A stretch of DNA of 64,000 nt, taken from contig NZ_LIXI01000001.1 of the NCBI RefSeq assembly GCF_001905595.1, forward strand, positions 186,001 to 250,000, in the 5' to 3' direction. Every line of letters starts with the position of its first letter. The stretch's first letter is position 1. The translations under genes and the position numbers were made by a program. Positions 17,132 through 27,080 of the stretch are shown piece by piece. The notes under the pieces are model-generated. The model was not told the DNA's origin, searched no databases, and was given only the letters and a program-made list of their open reading frames with translations. This stretch comes from Streptomyces sp. CB00316. Lineage in GTDB: Bacteria; Actinomycetota; Actinomycetes; Streptomycetales; Streptomycetaceae.

Positions 17132-17205
17132 TGCGCCGTCAGGGACTCGAACCCCGGACCCGCTGATTAAGAGTCAGCTGCTCTAACCAACTGAGCTAAC
17201 GGCGC
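17132..17205 (-). tRNA. tRNA-Lys (anticodon CTT), copy 2
   Basis: The 74-nt sequence is identical to the tRNA at 12591-12664, including the anticodon loop CTCTTAA. The 8 nt before its 5' end (GTCAGCAG on the minus strand) are conserved in all three copies. Confidence 0.97.
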
Positions 17206-17326
17206 CTGCTGACTCGAAAATAATACCTGGTCCTCAGGGGTGCTGATGACACCCCTGAGTCCAGGCCCCTACGCGCTCCGGCGGGAGCTTCCTCCCCGGT
17301 CCGGGCGGGACGCCCCCGGTCCAGGC

Positions 17327-18085
17327 CTACAGCGCCAGCGACAGCAGCACCGGAGCCGCGCGCCGGTTCAGCGTGTCCGCCGCCTCGCGGAGCCGGTGGG
17401 CGTCCTCGATCGGTAGCGACAGGGCCAGGCATCCGGCGGTGGCCCCGGCCGTCAGCGGCACCGCCGCGCAGACGGTGCCCACCGCGTACTCCTGGAGATC
17501 CAGCACCGGGACCGTGGCGGGTTGCGCGTCGAGCTTGGAGAGGAGGACCTTCTCGCTGGTGATCGTCCGCGAGGTGAGCCGGGCGATCCTGTGTCGGGAG
17601 AGGTGGTCGCGCCGCCCCTCGTGGTCGAGCTGGCCCAGCAGGCATTTGCCGACCGCGCTGGCGTGCGCGGAGGAGCGGAAGTCCACCCACTCGTTGACCG
17701 CCGGGGTGAGCGGGCCGTCGGCGACCTGGGTGACGCTGATCTCGCCGTCCACGTACCGGCTGAGGTAGACGGCGGCGCCCACCGAGTCGCGCAACTGGTC
17801 CAGCGCCTGCTGGAGCCGGCCCTCCAGGGCCTGGCGGCGGGCCGCCCCGGAGCCGAGGAGCAGCAGGGAGGCTCCTGTGACGTACGCCCCGTCGCTCACC
17901 TGCTCGACGTACCCCTCGCGGCGCAGCGTCAGGAGCAGGGAGGCGAGGTGGCCGGCCGGCAGGCCCGTCTCGCGGGAGATCTGCGCGTCGGTCACACCGC
18001 CGCCGTGCTGCGAGACCGATTCGAGCACGCGCAGCGCGTACTGCACCGAGTGGAACGGTGCGGTCGGCTCGGGCTTCAACGCCAC
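17327..18085 (-). CDS. IclR-family transcriptional regulator
   Basis: The 252-residue protein starts at GTG 18085, after a GGGGG stretch. The N-terminal winged HTH (about residues 10-72, VLESVSQHGGGVTDAQISRETG) is followed by an IclR effector-binding domain (about residues 85-250, with VGKCLLGQLDHEGRRDHLSRH). It is the last of the minus-strand genes after ehuA, separated by ~165 nt, so it probably has its own promoter and regulates the solute transporter. IclR members may activate or repress; the direction is unknown here. Confidence 0.88.
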   Translation of the reverse strand: MALKPEPTAPFHSVQYALRVLESVSQHGGGVTDAQISRETGLPAGHLASLLLTLRREGYVEQVSDGAYVTGASLLLLGSGAARRQALEGRLQQALDQLRDSVGAAVYLSRYVDGEISVTQVADGPLTPAVNEWVDFRSSAHASAVGKCLLGQLDHEGRRDHLSRHRIARLTSRTITSEKVLLSKLDAQPATVPVLDLQEYAVGTVCAAVPLTAGATAGCLALSLPIEDAHRLREAADTLNRRAAPVLLSLAL

Positions 18086-18251
18086 GGTGTCCCCCTACAG
18101 GTTGTGACCGCAAGCTTCGGCCCCACGATAGCGGCCGGGCACCGCTCTCGGGGCGGCAGTTGACCAGTCAGTAGGGGCGCCCCGGCCCTGTCAGCTGGGG
18201 CGCACCCTCCTGGCATATGCCAATGTCATGAGCGGGCGAGTGACTCCGAGG

Positions 18252-19107
<856 letters not shown>

Positions 19108-19118
<11 letters not shown>

Positions 19119-19752
19119 GGCGCTTCTCCAGCTTCCTCATCAACAGCGACGTGGGGTAGCTCGCGACCAGGAAGATCAGGCCGGCGAGGGTGAACACCTC
19201 GGTGTACGCGAACTGCTCCGCCCCGTACTTCCGGGCCTCGAAGACCATCTCCTGCACCGTGATCACGGCCAGGAAGGGGGTCTCCTTGAACATCGAGATC
19301 GCGTAGTTCCCGAGGGCGGGCAGTACATTGCGTACCGCCTGCGGCAGGATCACGGCCTGCCAGGTGCGCCGGGGCGGCAGCGACAGCGCGCGGCAGGCCT
19401 CCCACTGGCCCTTCGGTACGCCGTCGATCCCGGCCCGGTAGACCTCGGAGGTGTACGCCGCGTAGTGGATTCCCAGCACCGTGATGCCGATGTACAGCGG
19501 CTCCACCGTGTTGAACAGGGCCGCCGCGCCGACCAGTTGGACCAGCAGCGGGGTGGAGCGGACGAACTCCGTGACGACCCGCACCGGGACGGTCACGAAC
19601 TTGCTGGGAGCGCGTCCGGCCACCGCGACGGCCAGCCCCAGCACGGCCGCCACCAGGGTGCCCAGCACGGTGGCCAGCAGGGTGACTCTGAACCCCTCCA
19701 GGAGGAGCGGCAGGGACTCGCCGACGGCGTCCCAGTCGAAGCCGTCGTTCAT
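19108..19752 (-). CDS. ehuD: Ectoine-type ABC transporter permease (EhuD)
   Basis: The 214-residue inner-membrane permease of the HisM/GlnP family has about five transmembrane helices and the conserved EAA loop EACRALSLPPRRTWQAVILPQ. ATG 19752 overlaps the ehuC stop by 4 nt. With EhuC it forms the heterodimeric channel for the solute delivered by EhuB. Confidence 0.82.
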
Positions 19753-20480
19753 CGGGTACCTCCCACGGCGGCGGCGGAGGCGCTGCGGCTCTTGAACAGG
19801 CTCGTCGCGCCGGTGGCCAGGCCGAGCCGCCGCTTGGCGCTCCGCTCCAGCAGGTTCATCAGCATCGTCAGCGCGTAGGCCAGCACGAAGTAGGCGGCCA
19901 GCAGGGTCAGATAGGCGGTGAGGGTCTCACCCGTACGGTCGCGCAGCGTCTGCACCACCGTCATCAGGTCGGCCGCCGAGATCAGCCACAGCAGCGGTGT
20001 GGCCTTCAGCAGCTGGATCAGCAGATTGGTGAAGGAGGGGATCATCTGCACCCAGGCCTGCGGCAGGATCACCTTCCGAAGACGCCTGAACGGCGACAGG
20101 TTGAGCGCGATCGCCGCCTCGTACTGGGCGCGCGGTACGGAGTTGATGGCGCCGCGCACCACTTCGGCGCCGTACGCACCGAAGTTGAGGCCGAACGCGA
20201 CCACCCCGCAGACCACCGGGTCCAGTTCGTAGCCGGTCACCAGTGGCATCGCGTAGTAGAGCCAGAACAGCTGGATGTAGAGGGAGGTCCCCCGGAAGAA
20301 CTCCACGACCACCCGGGAGAACCCGCGGGCCAGGAGCAGCCGGCTGCCCGCCATCAGGCCGAGCGCGAAGGCCAGCACCCCGGCCAGCAGCGCGCCCAGG
20401 ACCGTGGCCTGGAGCGTCACCCACAGGCCCGAGCGGACCTGGGGGAACTCCTCGGCGAGGAGGGAGAAGAAGTCACTCAT
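19749..20480 (-). CDS. ehuC: Ectoine-type ABC transporter permease (EhuC)
   Basis: The 243-residue permease belongs to the same family as EhuD, with several membrane helices, the HisM-type SLYIQLFWLYYAMP region and the EAA loop EAAIALNLSPFRRLRKVILPQ. It lies 18 nt after ehuB and overlaps ehuD by 4 nt, so the four genes form one operon. Confidence 0.82.
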   Translation of the reverse strand: MSDFFSLLAEEFPQVRSGLWVTLQATVLGALLAGVLAFALGLMAGSRLLLARGFSRVVVEFFRGTSLYIQLFWLYYAMPLVTGYELDPVVCGVVAFGLNFGAYGAEVVRGAINSVPRAQYEAAIALNLSPFRRLRKVILPQAWVQMIPSFTNLLIQLLKATPLLWLISAADLMTVVQTLRDRTGETLTAYLTLLAAYFVLAYALTMLMNLLERSAKRRLGLATGATSLFKSRSASAAAVGGTR

Positions 20481-20498
20481 GCGTGCGCGTCCGCCCCG

Positions 20499-21401
20499 TC
20501 AGCCCTTGCACAGATCCGCGGTCTTCAGATCGGCGGGCGGGATCTCCGACTCCCCGAACCCGTACTCCTTCAGCAGCCCCACGTAGCGGGAGCGGTCCGA
20601 CACGATCTTCTTCAGCTCGCGGTTGAAGGAGTCCCGCAGATCCTCGTTGCCCTTGCGGAACACCGCGCCGCCGGGCGAGAACTGCGCGTTGCCGTCGATC
20701 TGCGGCACGAACGCCTCGGTCACCTCGGTCTCCGGGTTGGTCTTCGCCAGCCAGCGCAGCGAGATGCCGGTGAGCAGGAACGCGTCGACCCGGCCGCCCT
20801 TGACGGCGTCGGCCCCGTCCTGCGGCTTCTGCAGCGTCTTGATCCTGTCCTCGGGGATGCCCGCGCCCTTGGCGTAACTGCCTTCCACCGCACCCGACAT
20901 GACGCCGATGGTGATCCCGGCCTCCTTGGCGGAGGCCAGGTCGGTGACCTTCTTCGGGTTACCCTTCCGCACCATCAGCGCGGTCGGCGAGATGAACTCC
21001 GGCTCGGAGAAGATCGCGTTGCCGCAGCGCTCCGGGGTGATGGCCATGCCCGCGCTGACCACGTCGTACTTCCCCGCCTGGAGCCCCGGGATGAGCCCGT
21101 CCCACTCGGAGAGCGTCGGCTTCAGCTCCTTGACGCCCAGCGCCTCGAAGATCTCCCGGTGCAGGGTCGGGGCCTCGCCCTTGAGCTCCTTGCCCTCCAT
21201 GTACCCGTACGGCGCCTCGTTGGCGTACGCCACGCGCACGAAGCCCTGCCTGCGGAGCTTGTCGAGGGCGCCCTCGCCGGTGGCGGAGCCCGCGTCGGTC
21301 TTGCTGCAGGCGGTCAGGAGTCCGGGAACGACCAGGAGGCCACCCACGGCCGCCGATCGATTGAGGAAGCCCCGACGGGAAAGGTGAGGGAAGTCAGCCA
21401 T
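20499..21401 (-). CDS. ehuB: Ectoine-type ABC transporter substrate-binding lipoprotein (EhuB)
   Basis: The 300-residue solute-binding protein of the bacterial extracellular family 3 starts at ATG 21401. The N-terminus combines a twin-arginine motif (SRRGFL) with a lipobox (LLTAC), so it is probably a Tat-exported lipoprotein. The GYMEGKELKGEAPTLHREIF and PERCGNAIFSEPEF segments fit the EhuB branch that binds ectoine and 5-hydroxyectoine, compatible solutes used under osmotic stress or as carbon/nitrogen source. It is the first gene of the operon; the 185-nt gap upstream should hold the promoter and perhaps the IclR site. Confidence 0.82.
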   Translation of the reverse strand: MADFPHLSRRGFLNRSAAVGGLLVVPGLLTACSKTDAGSATGEGALDKLRRQGFVRVAYANEAPYGYMEGKELKGEAPTLHREIFEALGVKELKPTLSEWDGLIPGLQAGKYDVVSAGMAITPERCGNAIFSEPEFISPTALMVRKGNPKKVTDLASAKEAGITIGVMSGAVEGSYAKGAGIPEDRIKTLQKPQDGADAVKGGRVDAFLLTGISLRWLAKTNPETEVTEAFVPQIDGNAQFSPGGAVFRKGNEDLRDSFNRELKKIVSDRSRYVGLLKEYGFGESEIPPADLKTADLCKG

Positions 21402-21586
21402 GGTTCGCGGTCTCCTGGAGGTCGAACAGTCCGGACAGGGTGAGCGCCTGCCCGATCCCGTACGTCTATGCAGGAAGCCGGTCCATGTAACCGAACGGTG
21501 GCCGGAGGGTGACCTTCCCGTGGCCTGATGCGGGCGGAGGGTGACGGGGTCGCTGCGGTGAGCTGCCCCCGGTGGGCCTCCGTCCC

Positions 21587-22561
21587 CTATGCGCCTTGCT
21601 CGCCTTCGGAGTTGTCGGTGGACGGGACGTAACCGCGTTGCTTGTCGACCACGTTGGGCAACGGGTCGCCATCCGCCCATAGTTCGTACATCGCCACGAA
21701 CTGCTCACTCAGCCGGTCGCGCCAGCCGACCGTGTCCCCGCTCAGATGCGGTGAGATCAGCAGCCCCGGCACGTCCCACAACGGGCTGTCCGGCCCCAGT
21801 GGTTCGTCGTCGAACACGTCCAGCGCCGCCCCCGCCAGCCAGCGGCGGTTCAGCGCCTGGACCAGGTCCGCCTCCACCACGCTCGCCCCGCGCCCCACGT
21901 TGATGAACCGGGCCGAGGGCTGGAGCAGCCCGAAGAAGCGGGTGTCGAACATGCCGTACGTCGACGGGGTCAGCGGCACCGCGGAGATCACCCAGTCCGC
22001 CCGGGCGGCCAGCGGGCCCAGGTCCTCGATGCCGTGGATCGTGCGCCGGGCGGTCCGGCCCACCAGCGCCACCTGGACGCCCAGGCCGTGCAGCAGCCGG
22101 GTGATCTCCCGCCCGATCGGCCCCGCGCCGACGACCACCGCCCGCGAACCGGCGACCTGCTGCCCCTCCCGGTGGTGCCAGCGCCGCTCCCGCTGAAGGG
22201 CGAGGGTGGTGGGCAGGTCCTTGGCGAAGGCCAGCACCAGCCCCGCCACGTACTCGGCGATCGGCCGCTCGAAGATGCCCCGAGCGTTGGTCAGGACGGT
22301 GTCGGACGCGGCGAGCTCCGGGCAGAGCAGCCGGTCCACGCCCGCGCTCGCCGCATGCACCCAGCGCGGTCGCGTCCCCCCGCCGGGCCAGGCCCCACGC
22401 ACCGCGTCGGAGGTGAGGTCCCACACCAGCAGCACATCGGCCTCCGGCAGCCGGGCGGCGAGCCCCGCCGCGCCGGTGCGCAGGACGCGGGCCCGGCCGG
22501 TCAGCCGGCCGAGGCGGGGGGACGGATCGGCATCGAGGACGAGAACGACGGGTTCCGGCAT
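21587..22561 (-). CDS. D-2-hydroxyacid dehydrogenase (NAD-dependent)
   Basis: The 324-residue protein starts at ATG 22561. It has a D-isomer dehydrogenase fold: an N-terminal catalytic lobe, a Rossmann motif VVVGAGPIGREI (about residues 145-156), and the catalytic Arg/Glu/His triad in INVGRGA, FDDEPL and ISPHLSG. It would interconvert a 2-keto acid and a D-2-hydroxy acid. It is upstream of and parallel to ehuB, and divergent from the EutA-like gene at 22774. The substrate is unknown; a role in breakdown of the imported solute is only suggested by position. Confidence 0.88.
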   Translation of the reverse strand: MPEPVVLVLDADPSPRLGRLTGRARVLRTGAAGLAARLPEADVLLVWDLTSDAVRGAWPGGGTRPRWVHAASAGVDRLLCPELAASDTVLTNARGIFERPIAEYVAGLVLAFAKDLPTTLALQRERRWHHREGQQVAGSRAVVVGAGPIGREITRLLHGLGVQVALVGRTARRTIHGIEDLGPLAARADWVISAVPLTPSTYGMFDTRFFGLLQPSARFINVGRGASVVEADLVQALNRRWLAGAALDVFDDEPLGPDSPLWDVPGLLISPHLSGDTVGWRDRLSEQFVAMYELWADGDPLPNVVDKQRGYVPSTDNSEGEQGA

Positions 22562-22773
22562 CGGTGGCTCATCACTCCGCAACGTCGCAGGTCGGCGTGG
22601 GTACCGGCATGACCATGGTCTCCGCACCGGCCACGCTCGCAGCCGCTCCCGCCCCCGTCAACACGGCCCCCGGCGCGCCCCGCCCACCCGCCCTCGTCGC
22701 CCCGCCGGAGGAATACTTGACAGGGGCAGGGGCACCAGTGGCTTTCCGCGCCCGACGCGAAGGAAGGGTGAAC

Positions 22774-23541
22774 ATGACCACGACCGTAGGACTTCTCTAC
22801 CCGGGCCACGCCGCCGAGGACGACTTCCCACGGATCGAGATCACGCTGGACACGGACATCAGGCTGCCGCTGTTCTCCACCGAGACGGCCGAGGACTCCT
22901 ACCGGCGGGGTTCCCTGCTGGAGTCCGGGGCGCCGGACCGGCTCGCCGAGGGCGTCGAGGAGCTGCGGCTCGCGGGCGCCGAGGCACTCGTCTGGGCGAG
23001 CCCCGGCGGCAGCTTCGCGTACGGCTGGGCGGGCGCCCACAACCAGATCGCCACGCTGGCCCGGAGCGCGGGCCTGCCCGCCTCCAGCACCGCCTTCGGC
23101 TTCGTCCACGCGGTACGGGAGCTGGGCGCCGGCCGGGTCGCGGTCGCCGCCGCCTGGCCCGAGGACATCACCGCGCTCTTCGCCGAGTTCCTGGTGGCGG
23201 GCGGCGTGGAGGCGGTGGCCTCCCGGAGCGCCGGTCTCACCACAGCCGCCGAGGTCGCGGCGTGGGAGCCGGGCCAGGTCAAGGAGCTCGCCCTCGCCGC
23301 TGACCACCCGGAAGCCGAGGTGCTGCTGCTCCCGGACGCGGCCCTGCACACGGCCGCGTCCATCCCCGAACTGGAGGAGGCGCTCGGCAAGCCGGTCCTC
23401 ACGGCGAACCAGGTGACGGTCTGGGAGGGCCTGCGGCTGACCGACCGCCGCATCTGGGCCCCGACGCTGGGCACCCTCTTCGCCACCCGCCCGCCGGCCC
23501 CGGGCGCGGTGGAGCCGAAGGGCATCGAGGTACGGGAGTAG
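22774..23541 (+). CDS. EutA/maleate-isomerase-like protein lacking both catalytic cysteines
   Basis: The 255-residue protein starts at ATG 22774 with GGAAGGG. It has the Asp/Glu-racemase-superfamily fold of maleate cis-trans isomerase, arylmalonate decarboxylase and the ectoine-utilisation protein EutA: GLLYPGHAAEDDF start, VWASPGGSFAYGW loop, and GKPVLTANQVTVWEGLR near the end. The oddity is that the protein has no cysteine at all. Positions expected to carry the two catalytic Cys read Ser (WASPGGS) and Asp (LLLPDAALHT). It may be non-catalytic or use other chemistry. Divergent from the dehydrogenase and near ehuBCDA, it fits a solute-catabolism locus. Confidence 0.72.
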   Translation: MTTTVGLLYPGHAAEDDFPRIEITLDTDIRLPLFSTETAEDSYRRGSLLESGAPDRLAEGVEELRLAGAEALVWASPGGSFAYGWAGAHNQIATLARSAGLPASSTAFGFVHAVRELGAGRVAVAAAWPEDITALFAEFLVAGGVEAVASRSAGLTTAAEVAAWEPGQVKELALAADHPEAEVLLLPDAALHTAASIPELEEALGKPVLTANQVTVWEGLRLTDRRIWAPTLGTLFATRPPAPGAVEPKGIEVRE

Positions 23542-23660
23542 CCCGGACCGCCCCCTGACGGCTCTCCCGGAACAGGTCCCGGAATAAGCGGAGCCATCCT
23601 CCTGTTGTACGGCTCCGATACGCGTACGTACGACGAGCAGCACCGGGAGAGGGCCGACAC

Positions 23661-24788
23661 GTGGACGAGATCCGAGGCGGGGACACGGGCGACGGGACGG
23701 ACGGCGACGGAATCAGGGGTACGGCCGCCGGCACGGCCCCCGTACCGCTCTCCGTACTCGACCTGGTGACCGTGGGGCAGGGCCGCACCGCGACCCAGGC
23801 CCTGCGGACCGGCGTCGAGATCGCCCAGCTCACCGAGAGCCGCGGCTTCCACCGCTACTGGGTCGCCGAGCACCACTCCATGCCCGGGGTCGCCTCGTCC
23901 TCCCCGGCCGTGATCCTCGCGCACATCGCCGCCCACACCGACCGCATCCGGCTCGGCTCCGGCGGCGTCATGCTGCCCAACCACGCCCCGCTGGTGATCG
24001 CGGAGCAGTTCGGCACCCTGGAGGCGATGGCCCCCGGCCGCGTCGACCTCGGCCTCGGCCGGGCCCCCGGCACCGACGGCGCGACGGCCGCCGCCCTGCG
24101 CCGCAGCGACCGGCTCAACGAGGGCGCCGATGACTTCCCGCAGCAGCTGAGCGAGCTGATCCGGTTCCTGGACGACGACTTCCCCGACGGGCACCCGTAC
24201 GCCCGGATCCACGCCGTACCGGGCCCGGTCCAGGCGACCGCTCCCGGCGGGGTGCAGTCCGCGCACCGGCCGCCCGTCTGGCTGCTCGGCTCCTCCGGCT
24301 TCAGCGCCCGGCTGGCGGGGACGCTCGGCCTGCCGTTCGCGTTCGCCCACCACTTCTCGGCGCAGAACACGATTCCGGCGCTCGACCTGTACCGGGAGTC
24401 CTTCCGGCCCTCGGCCGTGCTGGACGCCCCGTACGCCCTGATCGGCGTCTCCGCGCTGGCCGCCGCCGACGAGCGCGAGGCCCGCCGCCAGGTGCTGACC
24501 GGCGCCCTGTCCATGGTCCGGCTGCGCACCGGGCGCCCGGGGCTGATCCCGAGCCCGGAGGAGGCGGCCGCGTACGATTTCTCCCCGACGGAACGGGAGT
24601 TCGTCGACGGTTGGCTCTCCAACGTCATCCACGGCACCCCCGACGAGGTCCGCACAGGCCTGGACGACCTGGCCAAGCGCACCGGCGCCGACGAGCTGAT
24701 GATCACCGCCAACGCGCACGGCGGCGACGCCCGGCTGCGCAGCTACGAGCTGATCGCCGACGCGTACGGGCTGCCGGACAACGGCTAA
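23661..24788 (+). CDS. LLM-class (luciferase-like) flavin-dependent oxidoreductase
   Basis: The 375-residue protein starts at GTG 23661 and has a ~25-residue Gly/Asp-rich N-terminal extension. The bacterial-luciferase-like TIM barrel is recognised by FHRYWVAEHHSMPGVASSSP, HTDRIRLGSGGVMLPNH and the GRVDLGLGRAPGTD motif of the single-component group (MsnO8-like). It likely uses reduced FMN from a separate reductase. The stop overlaps the tail of the c-di-GMP gene by 4 nt, convergently. The substrate is unknown. Confidence 0.88.
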   Translation: MDEIRGGDTGDGTDGDGIRGTAAGTAPVPLSVLDLVTVGQGRTATQALRTGVEIAQLTESRGFHRYWVAEHHSMPGVASSSPAVILAHIAAHTDRIRLGSGGVMLPNHAPLVIAEQFGTLEAMAPGRVDLGLGRAPGTDGATAAALRRSDRLNEGADDFPQQLSELIRFLDDDFPDGHPYARIHAVPGPVQATAPGGVQSAHRPPVWLLGSSGFSARLAGTLGLPFAFAHHFSAQNTIPALDLYRESFRPSAVLDAPYALIGVSALAAADEREARRQVLTGALSMVRLRTGRPGLIPSPEEAAAYDFSPTEREFVDGWLSNVIHGTPDEVRTGLDDLAKRTGADELMITANAHGGDARLRSYELIADAYGLPDNG

Positions 24789-26677
24789 CCCGCCGTCGGC
24801 CGGGCCGTGATCAGCGCCGCGATCAGCTCCGGCGCCACGGCCCGGGAGTACAGCCACCCCTGCCCCGTGTCGCAGCCGATCCGGCGCAGCCGCTCCGCCT
24901 GCCCGGCCGTCTCCACGCACTCCGCGGTGACGGTCAGGCCCAGGCGGTGCGCCAGCTGCACCATCGCCTCCACGATCGTCTCGTCGGCGGGGCTGGGGTG
25001 CGTACCGTCCTCGTACCGGAAGCCCTTCACGAACGCCCCGTCCAGCTTCAGTACGGAGACGGGCAGCCGGCTGAGGTAGGCGAGGTTGGAGTACCCCGTC
25101 CCGAAGTCGTCGATGGCGATCCGTACGCCCATGTCGCTCAGCGCCTGGAGGGCTCGCAGCGGGCGGCCCCCCGAGCCCATCACCGCCGACTCGGTCAGCT
25201 CCAGCTGGAGCAGCCCGGGGGCCAGGCCCGTCTCGTTGAGGATCTGCGCCACGTCCGCGACCAGGTCGGAGTCCCAGACCTGGCGTACGGCGACATTGAC
25301 GCTGATGAAGAGCGCCGGTTCGTCCGGGTGGTCCAGCTGCCAGCGCCGCGCCTGCCGGCACGCCGTGCGCAGCACCCACTGGCCGAGCTGCACGATCGAG
25401 CCGTCCTCCTCGGCGATCCCGACGAACCGATTCGGTGAGAGCACCCCGAACTGCGGGTGGTTCCAGCGCACCAGCGCCTCCACCCCGCGCACCACCCCGT
25501 CCGCCATGCCGACCAGCGGCTGGTACTCCAGCGTGAACTCGCCGCGCTCCACGGCCGGCCGGAGCGTGGAGGACAGGGCCTGGCGGGTCATGCGGTGCGC
25601 GTTGCGCTCGGGGTCGAAGAGGGTCCAGCGGGCCCGGCCGTCGGCCTTCGCCCAGTACAGCGTGGTGTCGGCGGCCTGCATCAGACCGGTGGGCGAGGTG
25701 CCCGCCACCGGCCGCTCCACCACCCCGATCGACGCGGAGACGGAGAGCCGCTGCCCGGCCAGGTCGAAGGGGTGCTGGAGGGCGGTCAGGACCGAGCGGG
25801 CCAGCTCGGTCAGCGCCTCCGTACCGCCGGAGTCCTCCACCAGGATCGCGAACTCGTCGCCGCCCAGGCGTGCCACCAGCCGGCTGCCGCCCGGGTTGCG
25901 GCTCGCGTCGTTCTCGGCGCAGTCGGTGAGCCGCCCGGCGACGGCGGCCAGCAGCCGGTCGCCGATCCGGTGGCCGAGCGTGTCGTTGATGGCCTTGAAG
26001 CCGTCCAGGTCCAGATAGCAGAGCCCGATCCGGCCGTGCCGGGGGAGCATCGAGTCGTCCTGGTACGGCGGGGTCTCCAGGGCCACCGAGAGCCGCTCGA
26101 AGAACAGCGTCCGGTTGGGCAGCCGGGTCACCGGGTCGTGCATCTGGAGGTGGCGCAGCCGGTCCTGGAGCTCGCGCCGGTCGCTGATGTCCGCCACCGT
26201 CAGCAGGACCCGCGCGGGCTCCGCCGCCGACGTGCCCGTCATGGGGACGACGGTCACCTCGGCCCACAGGGTGCGCCCGTCGGGGTGTTTGAGCCGGCGG
26301 GTGCAGCGGAACCGGGAGCGGCGGCCCTGGAGCACCTCGCGGTAGGCGTGCCAGGTGCGGTCGTCGGAGGCCAGGTCGACCAGCTCGCACGCCTGCCGCT
26401 CGGCCAGGGCCGCGGACGTCGTGCCCAGGAGCCCGCCGAGGGCGGCGTTGGCCCGTACGACGTGTCCCCGGCCGTCCACGACGGCCATGGGGAGGGTGGC
26501 GGCGTTGAAGGCGGCGCGGTGGTCGCGCAGCTCGGTGGCGGCGGCGTCCGCCGCGCTCCGGAGCGCGGCGGCGACCCGTGCTGCCGGGCGGGACGTATGA
26601 CGCTGGGTGACCGGCGTGTCCACGGCGTCCGGGGATGTGCCTGCCGGGGCCCGGGGCCCTTCGGAGGTTCCGCTCAC
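24785..26677 (-). CDS. PAS-GGDEF-EAL cyclic-di-GMP turnover protein
   Basis: The 630-residue cytosolic protein starts at GTG 26677 after GGGAG. A disordered Ala/Arg-rich N-terminus precedes a PAS domain (about residues 55-175), then a GGDEF domain with intact GGDEF at residues 272-276, and an EAL domain with intact EAL at residues 400-402 plus DDFGTGYSNL and KLDGAFVKG. Both synthase and phosphodiesterase motifs are present, so it may be bifunctional, with the PAS domain sensing a signal. The layout matches Streptomyces RmdA/CdgF-like proteins, which control development; which one cannot be decided here. It overlaps the LLM gene tail-to-tail. Confidence 0.92.
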   Translation of the reverse strand: MSGTSEGPRAPAGTSPDAVDTPVTQRHTSRPAARVAAALRSAADAAATELRDHRAAFNAATLPMAVVDGRGHVVRANAALGGLLGTTSAALAERQACELVDLASDDRTWHAYREVLQGRRSRFRCTRRLKHPDGRTLWAEVTVVPMTGTSAAEPARVLLTVADISDRRELQDRLRHLQMHDPVTRLPNRTLFFERLSVALETPPYQDDSMLPRHGRIGLCYLDLDGFKAINDTLGHRIGDRLLAAVAGRLTDCAENDASRNPGGSRLVARLGGDEFAILVEDSGGTEALTELARSVLTALQHPFDLAGQRLSVSASIGVVERPVAGTSPTGLMQAADTTLYWAKADGRARWTLFDPERNAHRMTRQALSSTLRPAVERGEFTLEYQPLVGMADGVVRGVEALVRWNHPQFGVLSPNRFVGIAEEDGSIVQLGQWVLRTACRQARRWQLDHPDEPALFISVNVAVRQVWDSDLVADVAQILNETGLAPGLLQLELTESAVMGSGGRPLRALQALSDMGVRIAIDDFGTGYSNLAYLSRLPVSVLKLDGAFVKGFRYEDGTHPSPADETIVEAMVQLAHRLGLTVTAECVETAGQAERLRRIGCDTGQGWLYSRAVAPELIAALITARPTAG

Positions 26678-27080
26678 CGCTCGCTCCCGCTGTGAAGGTT
26701 GTCGTGAACAGGTGGGGTCGGACAGAGCACCGGGTGGTGAACCCGTGAAGGGGCCCGATCCACGCGGGAAAGCGTGGTGAAGCATAGAGGGTGGCGCGTC
26801 GGGCGTTCCAGCTCGCATCCGGCCATGGCTCGACCGAACGGCCGGTCTGCGCCGTTCCAGTTTGCCCGCTCCTGATGGTTTCTGCGCGGTTCTGTTGCAT
26901 CGGCTCGTCGATCCGGCCGATGGTGACGTTCCGTAATGGTGTGGGGTGTGGTGCCGTCGGCGCACTCGCGCTGCGGCCCGTGTGGCGCGTGTGACCCGTG
27001 TGGGGCAGCACAACAGGGCGCGTCGCCAGGAATCGGCACAGGGTGGACGAGACGTACCGCGTTCCCACCCGGAGGTCGAT
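26678..27080. other. Divergent promoter region
   Basis: About 400 nt separate the c-di-GMP gene from the M6 protease. The stretch is less GC-biased, without a convincing gene; both promoters should lie here, but I recognise no specific operator. Confidence 0.5.

Noticed and set aside
23661..24788. F420-dependent or biosynthetic-cluster monooxygenase
   Set aside because: No biosynthetic genes surround it, and the motifs fit the general FMN-type LLM group; no specific cofactor claim is justified.
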